Source: Flavobacterium gillisiae
Lineage (GTDB): Bacteria; Bacteroidota; Bacteroidia; Flavobacteriales; Flavobacteriaceae
Reading direction: 5' to 3'
NCBI RefSeq assembly: GCF_900107635.1
Contig: NZ_FNRD01000004.1
Span: 248,001-312,000, forward strand
DNA: 64,000 nucleotides
Part shown: positions 36,364-44,390 of the stretch, piece after piece
Position numbering within the stretch: the first letter of the stretch is position 1
Layout: every line of letters begins with the position of its first letter
Position numbers and translations under genes: made by a program
The notes under the pieces: generated by a model
The model's database searches: none
The model's input: only the letters and a program-made list of their open reading frames with translations
Told to the model about the DNA's origin: nothing

Positions 36364-36531
36364 ATGCCGAATTCAGAAGCAATTAAAGGAAACTGGAATG
36401 AAATGAAAGGTAAACTAAAACAAAAATTTGCCGACCTTACCGATGACGATTTGTTATTTGAAGAAGAAAAAGAAGATGTAATGTGGGGAAAACTACAACA
36501 AAAAATTAGGGAAGACAGAGAAAGAAATTAA
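36364..36531 (+). CDS. CsbD-family stress-type small protein
   Basis: A 55-residue protein (ATG at 36364, TAA at 36529). [20 protein letters not shown] followed by an acidic turn and [14 protein letters not shown] is the CsbD pattern of two amphipathic helices. Family members rise under general stress in several bacteria and have no known biochemical activity. It stands alone, 220 bp after the phosphatidyltransferase, and ends before a long hairpin. Confidence 0.85.
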   Translation: MPNSEAIKGNWNEMKGKLKQKFADLTDDDLLFEEEKEDVMWGKLQQKIREDRERN

Positions 36532-36567
36532 ATCATTATTTTACTAATTTCGAATTCAAAAATCACT

Positions 36568-36642
36568 AAAAACTGTTTCGAAAAAATGCTTTTTACTTTA
36601 TTTAAAACGAAATAAAAACGTGCTTTTTTGAAACAGTTTTTT
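36568..36642. terminator. Hairpin between the CsbD gene and the LytTR regulator
   Basis: AAAAACTGTTTC (36568-36579) pairs perfectly with GAAACAGTTTTT (36630-36641) around a 50-base loop, which itself holds further short AT-rich repeats. T-rich tails exist on both strands. It serves two convergent transcripts. Confidence 0.55.
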
Positions 36643-36654
36643 CATGCTTTTTCG

Positions 36655-37452
36655 CTACCCAATCCATACTTTAAAATCGGCTACTTTTTCTCTACTTACA
36701 ATAACCTCATCCTCTCCATAAGAAGGCAAAATTACTTTCAATCGAGAGTTACTATAGATCACAATTTCTTTAATTGCTTTCATAGGAATTATAAATTTTC
36801 TGTTGATTCTATAAAACTCTTTTGCATCTAATTCTTGTTCTAAAACTTCTAAAGTTGATTCAACAAGATAATTTCTATTGTCGAATGTGTGAATATAAGT
36901 CCCTTTATTTTCGCTAAAAAAACATTCAATTTCTTCAATCGAAATAACTTTTAAATGTTGACCAATTTTCACAGTGAACCTTTTTTTATATTCTTTCTCA
37001 AAAGGATTGCCAAGCATTTTTTTAATCTCTTCAAAATCCAATTGCAACTTTTCTTTTTTAGGCAATCGTTCTTTAAATTTCGAAACAGCTTGCTCTAAAT
37101 CATCTTCGTCAATTGGTTTTAAAAGGTAATCTACACTGTTTAATTTGAACGCTCGTAAAGCAAATTCATCATAGGCCGTTGTGAAAATTATAGCACTCTT
37201 GATTTCGACTTTTTCAAAAATTTCAAACGACAATCCATCCGACAATTGTATGTCTAAAAAAATTAAATCCGGATGTTCATTTTTAGAAAACCAGGCTATG
37301 GATTCTTCAACAGAATGAAGCATCACTCCTACTTCAACATTTAGTTTCTCGAGCTTTCTTTGCAACAGTCTTGCAGCTGGTTTTTCGTCTTCAATTATGA
37401 TTGTTTTCAATATAAAATTATTTTCGGTTTGAAAATTGTTTGTAATTTGCAT
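36655..37452 (-). CDS. LytTR-family response regulator
   Basis: A 265-residue regulator: receiver domain (about 16-130) with Asp22/Glu23, phosphoryl acceptor Asp67 (LIFLDIQLSDG), Thr91/92 and Lys112 (YLLKPIDEDD), then a LytTR DNA-binding domain (about 160-262, with FFSENKGTYIHT and FYRINRKFIIP). A TTG at 37410 would give the classic start MKTIIIEDEKPAARLL and 251 residues and may be the true start. It is the last gene of the histidine kinase/2TM operon, 12 bp after the third free-standing 2TM gene. Confidence 0.9.
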   Translation of the reverse strand: MQITNNFQTENNFILKTIIIEDEKPAARLLQRKLEKLNVEVGVMLHSVEESIAWFSKNEHPDLIFLDIQLSDGLSFEIFEKVEIKSAIIFTTAYDEFALRAFKLNSVDYLLKPIDEDDLEQAVSKFKERLPKKEKLQLDFEEIKKMLGNPFEKEYKKRFTVKIGQHLKVISIEEIECFFSENKGTYIHTFDNRNYLVESTLEVLEQELDAKEFYRINRKFIIPMKAIKEIVIYSNSRLKVILPSYGEDEVIVSREKVADFKVWIG

Positions 37453-37464
37453 TAGCTAAAATAG

Positions 37465-37818
37465 CTACTCCCATTTATTACCCTTGTCTTTATCCATAAA
37501 TTCTTGAACCTTTTTTTCTTCCCAGTTGGATCCAAAAAATATATCTCTACCAAAAACAGAAAGTCCGTGCGCTACTAAACCTATTCCCCAAAAGAAAACA
37601 GTGTTCCAAGTTTGCCATTCCCAAAAAACGACATCCCCTATCATACTTCGATTAAATATTGAGATTAATATAAAAGCATTAACCAATACATACACTAATG
37701 CATGGATGTAGAATCCTTTAATTCTCTTTACTCTCTTGTAAGCCATATCATAACGCTCATCAGGGCTATTCCCTTCTTCTTGATACTTATCGTACATTCT
37801 TTTTCTAAATCGTCCCAT
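37465..37818 (-). CDS. 2TM-domain protein
   Basis: A 117-residue protein: a basic amphipathic helix (AYKRVKRIKGFYIHALVYVL), two membrane helices, a G-x-G-x2-HG-x-x-VFG turn, and a cytoplasmic NWEEKKVQEFMDKDK tail. The pattern is the 2TM domain and is repeated in the next two genes and at the C-terminus of the kinase. The function is unknown. The N-terminus is longer than in its paralogues. Gap to the upstream paralogue is 16 bp. Confidence 0.8.
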   Translation of the reverse strand: MGRFRKRMYDKYQEEGNSPDERYDMAYKRVKRIKGFYIHALVYVLVNAFILISIFNRSMIGDVVFWEWQTWNTVFFWGIGLVAHGLSVFGRDIFFGSNWEEKKVQEFMDKDKGNKWE

Positions 37819-37834
37819 CTTGTTTGAGATTAAA

Positions 37835-38146
37835 TTATTTCCAGTTTTCTCTCTTTTGATTCTCTCTTTCTTTTTCCATGAATTCTTTAATTTTTTGCTC
37901 TTCCCAGTCTTTTCCTATAAAAGGCATGTAATTAAAGACTTTCATTCCGTGAATAATCACGCCTATCCCCCAGCCTAACATAGGCCAATAAAACCACAAA
38001 TGGTTTGGTGAAGTGACTAAATTAAGTACTAAAAGACCCAAGTTAACTACTACATAGGACATTAAGTTTCCGTAAAAGCCTTTTATCTGCTCCACTTTCT
38101 TTTTAGCCTTAAAATAACGTTCCTCGTCTTGATATTTATCTTCCAT
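37835..38146 (-). CDS. 2TM-domain protein
   Basis: A 103-residue paralogue with the same layout: YFKAKKKVEQIKGFYGNLMS, two membrane helices, WGIGVIIHGMKVFNY and the tail KDWEEQKIKEFMEKERE. It lies 8 bp downstream of the preceding 2TM gene in the operon. No catalytic residues are seen; the conserved Trp-Glu-Glu tail suggests a cytoplasmic contact. Confidence 0.8.
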   Translation of the reverse strand: MEDKYQDEERYFKAKKKVEQIKGFYGNLMSYVVVNLGLLVLNLVTSPNHLWFYWPMLGWGIGVIIHGMKVFNYMPFIGKDWEEQKIKEFMEKERENQKRENWK

Positions 38147-38154
38147 GATTATTT

Positions 38155-38451
38155 TTATTTTTGTTTATCATCTTCTTTTTCTAAAATATCTTTTGTTTTT
38201 CGCTCTTCCCATTTAGCGTTAAACAAAAAAACTTTTAAACCATGTATCAGTAGTGGAATTCCTGCCCCAATTACGGAATACCAGAACCAGTGATCTTCAG
38301 GAGTCAATTTAAAGTTAATAAAAACTATAGTTAGAATTATACTAAAATAGATAAGCAAATGCACATAAAACGCTTTAACTTTTTCGAATCTCTTTTTTGC
38401 CTTTAAATAGCGATCATCGTTTTTATCTTTATTTTCCACAACTATTTCCAT
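38155..38451 (-). CDS. 2TM-domain protein
   Basis: A 98-residue paralogue: YLKAKKRFEKVKAFYVHLLI, two membrane helices, GAGIPLLIHGLKVFLF and the tail AKWEERKTKDILEKED. Its start overlaps the 3' end of the kinase gene by 10 bp, giving translational coupling. It is the closest paralogue to the kinase in position. Confidence 0.8.
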   Translation of the reverse strand: MEIVVENKDKNDDRYLKAKKRFEKVKAFYVHLLIYFSIILTIVFINFKLTPEDHWFWYSVIGAGIPLLIHGLKVFLFNAKWEERKTKDILEKEDDKQK

Positions 38452-39779
38452 GTTTGATTATTCTCTTCTTTTCGTAAAATTTCCTGTATTTTCCGTTCTT
38501 CCCAATTGGAGCTGTATCCAAAAACCTTCAAGGCATGCATGGTTAATCCAAAACCCCAACCAGCAGCAGAAAACCAGAACCATTGAAATTGTGGTGAATA
38601 GGTCAGGTTTATAAAAATTAGAAAGGGTATAACAAAACAATACGAAATTAAGTTTCCATAAAATCCTTTCAATTCTTCTACTCGTTTTTTAGCTCTATAA
38701 TAAGCGTTGTTTTCACTATAATCGATAGCTGTTTCCATAACTGAAATTTGTTTTGTTAAAATAGGAATTTTGACAGTGAAAGTTTTTTCGTTTTGTTCAA
38801 CCATCACTTTTCTGTTCGTAATAATTGCATAACGACTGATGATATTTTGCAAGCCCACTCCTTGACGACCTTGCAAAACTTCTTTCTTTTGATAGTCATT
38901 CTGAACCACCAGACAGCCATTTTCAATGTAAATCCTAATTTGCAGCGGCTTCCCAGCACTAACAACATTATGTTTGACAGCGTTCTCTAATAAAAGCTGC
39001 AATGACAACGGTACTACTTTAGCTTCTGGATCTGCATTTATTATATTTAATTCGTAATTTAAACTATCCTCAAAACGCATTTTAAGTAAATTCATATACG
39101 TTTTAGCAAAAGCTAATTCCTCTTCTACAGACACTAATTCTTTATCCTTTTGCTCCAGAACATAACGATAAATCTTAGACAAAGAAGTGGTAAAACGTTG
39201 TGCATTATCAGGATTTTCTTCAATTAAAGAGCTCAACACATTTAAACTATTAAAAAGAAAATGAGGATCTATTTGATTTTTTAAACTCTCGAATTTTGCA
39301 GATGCAGTTCCAGCAATGATTTTTTGTTCCTTTACCCTGTTTTCATTATAGGCTTTGTAGAAATAAAGTGAATGAATCCCTACTAAGACAACAAATGTCA
39401 CTACGGAAGCTACTACATAGTTAGAAGCAGATTCATTTTGAAAAAAAGCCGTCAAAGTACTTTCTTCGATAATTACATCTTCAAATATTCGCAATAATAA
39501 AATCAGGAATAAAGTAAGAACGAAAGAAGTTGAGAAACCTACAATAACTCTTTTTAAACTATACCTTCCTTTTTCAAAAAACGAATCTAGGAACATATAG
39601 AGAATGGCATTACCATAATACAAAACCATTCCATAAAGCATGGTGTATAAAAAATTAACTGTCAAATGATTGTCAAAAGTGATAACTCCACCGTTCAGAA
39701 CAGGAATCACGTTTAAAACGATAAATATGATTATCGAAATAATTAGCGCTCTTGGAAATTCTTTTATTAATCTGTTCAT
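38442..39779 (-). CDS. LytS-like sensor histidine kinase fused to a C-terminal 2TM domain
   Basis: A 445-residue protein. Residues 1-140 hold about four membrane helices. Residues 150-345 form a His_kinase-type module with the phosphorylated His173 (NQIDPHFLFNSLN), N-box LLLENAVKHN (Asn266) and G-box GRQGVGLQNI. Residues 353-445 are a complete 2TM domain (YYRAKKRVEELKGFYGNLIS to NWEERKIQEILRKEE). The partner LytTR regulator is the last gene of the operon. The C-terminal 2TM fusion puts membrane helices after the kinase core, which is unusual. Confidence 0.88.
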   Translation of the reverse strand: MNRLIKEFPRALIISIIIFIVLNVIPVLNGGVITFDNHLTVNFLYTMLYGMVLYYGNAILYMFLDSFFEKGRYSLKRVIVGFSTSFVLTLFLILLLRIFEDVIIEESTLTAFFQNESASNYVVASVVTFVVLVGIHSLYFYKAYNENRVKEQKIIAGTASAKFESLKNQIDPHFLFNSLNVLSSLIEENPDNAQRFTTSLSKIYRYVLEQKDKELVSVEEELAFAKTYMNLLKMRFEDSLNYELNIINADPEAKVVPLSLQLLLENAVKHNVVSAGKPLQIRIYIENGCLVVQNDYQKKEVLQGRQGVGLQNIISRYAIITNRKVMVEQNEKTFTVKIPILTKQISVMETAIDYSENNAYYRAKKRVEELKGFYGNLISYCFVIPFLIFINLTYSPQFQWFWFSAAGWGFGLTMHALKVFGYSSNWEERKIQEILRKEENNQTWK

Positions 39780-39815
39780 TTCAATTGGGTATTAAAGGTC
39801 AAAACTGCCTTTGTC

Positions 39816-40466
39816 TTACTGACAATTTTTTTGTGCTTCTAATGCTCTGTCTAATCCCCAACTTGGAGAAAAAGCTGTTTCTGGTTGAAAAGTACTAAAA
39901 AGTCCAATGGCTTTATCAATTTGAGCACACATTGGTTTAATATCCTTACCCCAAAACTTAGCACTTCCTATTTCAAACTCTGCTTTAGAAAAAACGACTC
40001 TCGGGTTATTTGGTGCAATTGCTTCGGCTTTTGCATATAATCCCATCGTAGAGCCTGATAGTTTTTGTCCATTTGTCATTGGGTCATAAACAATCCAGGC
40101 TGTGTTGATCATGGCTTGCATTACGTAAAGTTCTGCATTATTCTGATCTTTTACCATTTCAGTATCTAACGCAGTTTGTGCTTTCGAAAGTAATACTTTT
40201 ATTTTTTCTTTGTCTTTGGTTCTAAAAGCAGAAGTCGTATTGACCAATGCTACATAGTAATTAGGCAACCAAGTAGTTGTTTCTACTGCTGCAATTCTTT
40301 CGAATAAATCAGAAGCTTCGCTATTTTTTCCTTCTTTCCAAAGTCCGAAAGCTTTTCCCATTCCTTGGTCAAACTGACTTCCCGTTTTGGAAGCTGATGC
40401 TTCTTGGCCTTGAGCCGCTAATAAACTACATACAAATAAAGCGAACGCTGTGATTAATTTAGTCAT
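39816..40466 (-). CDS. Secreted TPR-like protein of unknown function
   Basis: A 216-residue protein with a signal peptide (MTKLITAFALFVCSLLAAQG) and a helical body with TPR-like spacing, for example FGLWKEGKNSEASDLFERIAAVE. I do not recognise a specific family. It lies 36 bp upstream of the histidine kinase gene on the same strand and probably shares its transcript. A TACTTTTG -7-like box lies before it on the minus strand at 40528-40535. Confidence 0.7.
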   Translation of the reverse strand: MTKLITAFALFVCSLLAAQGQEASASKTGSQFDQGMGKAFGLWKEGKNSEASDLFERIAAVETTTWLPNYYVALVNTTSAFRTKDKEKIKVLLSKAQTALDTEMVKDQNNAELYVMQAMINTAWIVYDPMTNGQKLSGSTMGLYAKAEAIAPNNPRVVFSKAEFEIGSAKFWGKDIKPMCAQIDKAIGLFSTFQPETAFSPSWGLDRALEAQKNCQ

Positions 40467-40785
40467 GATTTCTAGTTTTAAGATTGATTTTTTTTATTGA
40501 TGATTGAAACTCTTTTAATTTATACTTCAAAAGTATCATGGATTTTATCCCTTTAAAAATTATAATTACTGAACTGTTGATTTATACAGATGAGTTGTTA
40601 GTTAATCCAAAAACTGTAAAGTCTAGCATCTTTGAAAAATCATTAGTTCGAGCCATTTATCGGAAACAATGACGCCTTCTCGATACATTTTTATTCCGCT
40701 CCACTTCATAAATACACTCGAAGTGACTGTAATGGTAATTTTTCATTTCGTTTCAGTGCGTGACTACCCTTCTAACTTCTATCCT
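40467..40785. other. Intergenic region with a degenerate dispersed-repeat-like palindrome
   Basis: A 319-bp gap. At 40671-40745 a tract with CTTCTCGATACA, then CACTTC and its inverted copy GAAGTG (about 40701-40723), resembles the dispersed palindromes I remember from Flavobacterium genomes. Only one copy is in this window, so the repeat nature is recollection. A short frame at 40669-40902 covers it but is probably not a gene. Confidence 0.35.
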
Positions 40786-42993
40786 TTACAGATTCTTCAA
40801 CTGATTGTCCTTTTTGTCTTTACTAATGGTCCAAAAGAAACCAACAAAGAAGAAACGGTCTGCAGTAGGCGTAATTTCCTTTCTTTTATAAAAACCACTT
40901 GAGTCAGCAGTATTTGCATAGTCATATCCGAAAATATTTTGGGTTCCAAGGACATTCGAAACAGAGAAATACAGAATTTTTTGTTGGCTAATTAAATACG
41001 CCCAATTAAAACTTAGGCTATTGTAGGGCTTTGTTTTTCCGTTCATGAATTGAGTTTCATTTGGATTGTTATAGGGACGACCGGAACTAAAAGAATTTGT
41101 AAAACCTACTTGGGAGCGCCAGTCTGTTATAAAACACTTAGCAACAACAGACAAGCTATGGTCAGATACAAAATTTGGCGTAACAGTCGTTGGGTAGTTT
41201 TTGTAATCTCGTTTGGTGTCAATATAAGAATAGGAAATCCAGTATTCCAGATTTTTAATCGTTTTACCATCTCTCCAAAATAAATCCAACCCTTTGGCGT
41301 AAGCCGAACCGTTATTACTATAAGCTGAATTATACTCTGCCATAGGACTATCGTATTTCACTAAATTGCTGTAGTCTTTATAATACGCTTCGGCACGAAA
41401 CGTTTTTCCATCTTTGCTATATTGGTAGTTCAAAATATAATGCGATGCTTTCTCACTTTCAAACTGATGGTATTGAGAATACTTGATATAAGCTGCATTT
41501 GGACTTTGGATAAAATCACCATAAGCGAAAGAGAACTGACTGTTCTTAGCTACTTTATACCCCATTGAAATCCTTGGAGAAACATTCGTTTCCTCCAACA
41601 TGTCATTATGCGATGCACGAAACCCAATTTTTGCCGCAAATTTTTTAGATAAAAAAATATCAGCTTCTGTATAAGCAGCAGCAATATTAGAATTGTAACC
41701 ATTGGTACCTGTTGCTCCTAAATTAGCTGTAAAGCTTTCATTAAATTGAGTTGTAAAATAATCTGCTCCAAAAGACAATTTAAATCGGTTAGAAAAGTTT
41801 CTCTTTAGTTTTAATTTCAAATGAGCCGCATTTTCATCATTATTCACATTATCAAAATCTAAGTCGATTTTATTTTTACTATACCCGTAACTCATTCCGG
41901 TTACAATTTGCCAATCGTTACCAAAATCACCACTATAAGAAGTATTGAAATAGAAATTATTATTATTTAAATCAACTCTAGTTTTCTCTACAGCATTTAT
42001 ATTTTCTTGATTAATATCAAATTTTGAAGAATCGAAAGCGGCATACAACTTCAGTAGTCCCTTATCCAATTTATAACGATACACCGTTTCTCCAGACAAA
42101 GACTGAAACGGACTATTCCACGCTACATTTTGAGGGATTAGAGCCTGATAAGGAGCTAAGTTGATATACGAAGCATTAACACTCAACGAACTTTTATCCC
42201 ATTTTTGTGTGTTCCCAACACCTAGACCTACGGTCATTAAAGAAATATCTGTTTTATTTTGATCTGGTTCATCCTCCGTATTTAAAAGTAACACACTAGA
42301 CAACGCTTCGCCATATTCTGCTGAATATCCTCCAGTTGAAAAAGTGATTCCACTAAACAAAAAAGGAGAAAACCGGCCTCTTGTAGGTAAATTATTCGTG
42401 CTAGCACCATAAGGCTGCGCGACACGAAGTCCATCAACAAAAGTTTGTGTTTCATTAGCCTCACCACCACGTACAAAGAGTCTTCCATCCTCACCTACAC
42501 TTTGTGTCCCCGGCAATGTTTGTAATGCGGCAATTATATTCCCAGCTGAACCTGCCGTTGTCACAATATCCAAAGGTTTTAAAACCGAAACGCGGGCTTT
42601 ATCTCCACTCTCCATAGTACCCGCCGAAATTACTACTGCGTCAAGTGTATTACTCTTTTCCTTTAAAATAATCGTTTTATTTTGAAAAATAGCCGCATCA
42701 ATAGCTATTCGTGTGGTTTCATATATCAGAAAGCTAGCTATTAAAACTTGGTTTCCAGTTACAGTCGTTTCAAACGAAAACTGACCATTGTCACTAGTTG
42801 TAGCACCATCATAAGTACCTTCAATATAGATATTCACTCCTGCGATTGGTTTTCCTCTTTGATCTACCGCATTCCCTGAAATGGTTGTTTGGGCAAAAAG
42901 CGCCATAGAAAATAGAAATAGAGGAACCGTAAAAAAGAACAGCCTCTTATTTATTTGATGAATTTTTAGATAATCGTCTTTTGATGGTTTCAT
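40786..42993 (-). CDS. TonB-dependent outer membrane receptor with CarboxypepD_reg-like domain
   Basis: A 735-residue outer membrane protein. A signal peptide (to about residue 35) is followed by a CarboxypepD_reg-like domain (TISGNAVDQRGKPIAGVNIY, about 36-115), a plug (about 120-230, with GEDGRLFVRGGEANETQTFV) and a beta-barrel to the C-terminus. It imports a ligand driven by TonB-ExbBD. No SusD partner, siderophore or cobalamin signal lies nearby, so the ligand is unknown. It is transcribed in the direction of the secreted TPR protein but is separated from it by 319 bp. Confidence 0.88.
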   Translation of the reverse strand: MKPSKDDYLKIHQINKRLFFFTVPLFLFSMALFAQTTISGNAVDQRGKPIAGVNIYIEGTYDGATTSDNGQFSFETTVTGNQVLIASFLIYETTRIAIDAAIFQNKTIILKEKSNTLDAVVISAGTMESGDKARVSVLKPLDIVTTAGSAGNIIAALQTLPGTQSVGEDGRLFVRGGEANETQTFVDGLRVAQPYGASTNNLPTRGRFSPFLFSGITFSTGGYSAEYGEALSSVLLLNTEDEPDQNKTDISLMTVGLGVGNTQKWDKSSLSVNASYINLAPYQALIPQNVAWNSPFQSLSGETVYRYKLDKGLLKLYAAFDSSKFDINQENINAVEKTRVDLNNNNFYFNTSYSGDFGNDWQIVTGMSYGYSKNKIDLDFDNVNNDENAAHLKLKLKRNFSNRFKLSFGADYFTTQFNESFTANLGATGTNGYNSNIAAAYTEADIFLSKKFAAKIGFRASHNDMLEETNVSPRISMGYKVAKNSQFSFAYGDFIQSPNAAYIKYSQYHQFESEKASHYILNYQYSKDGKTFRAEAYYKDYSNLVKYDSPMAEYNSAYSNNGSAYAKGLDLFWRDGKTIKNLEYWISYSYIDTKRDYKNYPTTVTPNFVSDHSLSVVAKCFITDWRSQVGFTNSFSSGRPYNNPNETQFMNGKTKPYNSLSFNWAYLISQQKILYFSVSNVLGTQNIFGYDYANTADSSGFYKRKEITPTADRFFFVGFFWTISKDKKDNQLKNL

Positions 42994-43140
42994 GATTTTG
43001 ATTTTGATGAAGCAAATATCTAATGGAAATAGAAGTAATAAAAAAAGTTCTTACTGAACTGTAGATTATCAAGGATGAGTTGTGGTGGTTTTAATTTTCT
43101 CTTATATTTACATCAAATCGGTATTGATTAGGGGTACGAT

Positions 43141-43250
43141 TTGCATGAGGAATGGTAGCGAAAATCCTTTTTTGTCTCATTCTTAAAGCGAGACGATAGA
43201 GATTTTAACATACAGCCCGTCCTGCCCACTATATCTATTGGGGTTCCGGA
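43141..43250 (+). ncRNA. Second, divergent Flavo-1-like element
   Basis: GGTAGCGAAAATCCTTTTTT leads into a stem GTCTC/GAGAC (43174-43178 with 43190-43194), followed by AGATTTTAACATACAGCCCG. The order (TAGC, ATCCTTTTT, hairpin, AGAT, AGC-C/G block) matches the element at 4679-4781 on the same strand. It is also richer in G and C than the surroundings. Similarity is partial, so the call is tentative. Confidence 0.3.
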
Positions 43251-43291
43251 GGCCATGCCAAAATTATTATTTAAAAACCATTATTACCACT

Positions 43292-43849
43292 ATGAATACC
43301 GAAAAAGAAAAAATGATCGCCGGAGACTACTATTTGGCTGGGGATTCTGTTTTAGTAAAAGACAGAAGACGTTCAAAAAATTTGCTGCATCGTTTGAACG
43401 TTACCGAATATCGTATTACTAAAAAAGCACGAGAAATAATCAAAGAACTAATTCCGAATGCAGGTGCAAATCTTTATATCGAACCACCTTTTTTTTGCGA
43501 CTATGGCTATAATATTCATTGTGGAGAGAATGTTTACTTCAATGTTAACTGTGTTGTTTTAGACTGCGCCAAAGTAACTATTGGTTCCAATGTGTTTTTT
43601 GCACCGGGAGTACAATTATACACTGCGACTCATCCGCTCGATGCCGAATTAAGGAAAACACTGGAAAATGCCTTGCCTATCACAATTGGAGACGATTGCT
43701 GGATTGGTGGTAATTCAGTAATTTGTCCCGGAATTACCATTGGCAAAGGCGCTGTCATCGGCGCTGGTTCTGTTGTTACAAAAGACATCCCTGAAAACTC
43801 ATTAGCAGTTGGGAATCCTGCAAAAGTGATTCGGAAATTAAATCAATAG
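43292..43849 (+). CDS. maa: Maltose/sugar O-acetyltransferase (hexapeptide family)
   Basis: A 185-residue left-handed beta-helix acetyltransferase. The N-terminal KMIAGDYYLAGDSVLVKDR is the Mac domain typical of maltose O-acetyltransferases. Hexapeptide repeats and a catalytic histidine loop (YTATHPLDAELR, His near residue 115) follow. It uses acetyl-CoA to acetylate a sugar. An upstream ATG at 43238 would add 18 residues that read through the non-coding element; the ATG at 43292 is preferred. Two bases after its stop the VOC gene begins, so they form an operon. Confidence 0.9.
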   Translation: MNTEKEKMIAGDYYLAGDSVLVKDRRRSKNLLHRLNVTEYRITKKAREIIKELIPNAGANLYIEPPFFCDYGYNIHCGENVYFNVNCVVLDCAKVTIGSNVFFAPGVQLYTATHPLDAELRKTLENALPITIGDDCWIGGNSVICPGITIGKGAVIGAGSVVTKDIPENSLAVGNPAKVIRKLNQ

Positions 43850-43851
43850 TT

Positions 43852-44241
43852 ATGTTAGTCTTAAATAAAGTACACCACATTGCCATTATTTGTTCTAATT
43901 ATCAAAAATCAAAACGTTTTTATACAGAAATCCTAGGACTGGAAGTACTTCAGGAAGTATACCGAGAAGAAAGAAATTCTTTCAAACTAGATCTGGCTTT
44001 GAATGGAACTTATATCGTAGAACTTTTCTCTTTTCCTAATCCGCCACAAAGATCTTCCCGACCTGAAGCTTGTGGTTTACGTCATTTGGCGTTTGAGGTT
44101 GACGATATTGAAGAAACCCGTGATTTTCTAATTCAGAATAACATTTTCTCAGAAATAATACGAATAGATGAATACACCGGTAAACAATTTTTCTTTATCG
44201 CTGACCCCGATGATTTGCCTATAGAATTTTATGAATTCTAA
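43852..44241 (+). CDS. VOC-family protein (YaeR/GloA2-like metalloprotein)
   Basis: A 129-residue protein of the vicinal oxygen chelate fold. VHHIAIICSNYQKSKRFYTE starts the first module with a metal-binding histidine, GLRHLAFEVDDIEETRDFL starts the second, and DPDDLPIEFYEF ends it with a glutamate. The arrangement is that of SMU1112c/YaeR relatives of glyoxalase I. The substrate is unknown. It is coupled to the acetyltransferase by a 2-bp gap. Confidence 0.85.
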   Translation: MLVLNKVHHIAIICSNYQKSKRFYTEILGLEVLQEVYREERNSFKLDLALNGTYIVELFSFPNPPQRSSRPEACGLRHLAFEVDDIEETRDFLIQNNIFSEIIRIDEYTGKQFFFIADPDDLPIEFYEF

Positions 44242-44390
44242 CTTAATAAAATCCCAGACAACGATTGCAGTCACAAAACTTTCATAAAAAAAGTCAACTG
44301 TCACTCACGAACAAGCCTTACTCTTTTTTTATTCTTTAAATTTGCAACCTTTAAAAACCTTATAAAAACTAAGGTTCACAATACATTTAT

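Noticed and set aside
40669..40902. 77-codon plus-strand frame
   Set aside because: It runs antisense into the end of the TonB receptor gene and through repeat-like intergenic DNA; no motif or initiation signal supports it.
43209..43274. 21-codon stretch reading IYWGSGGHAKIII, similar to the N-terminus of NeuD/PglD sugar acyltransferases
   Set aside because: It lies between two stops, has no start codon and lies across the possible Flavo-1-like element; most likely chance or at best a trace of a lost gene.
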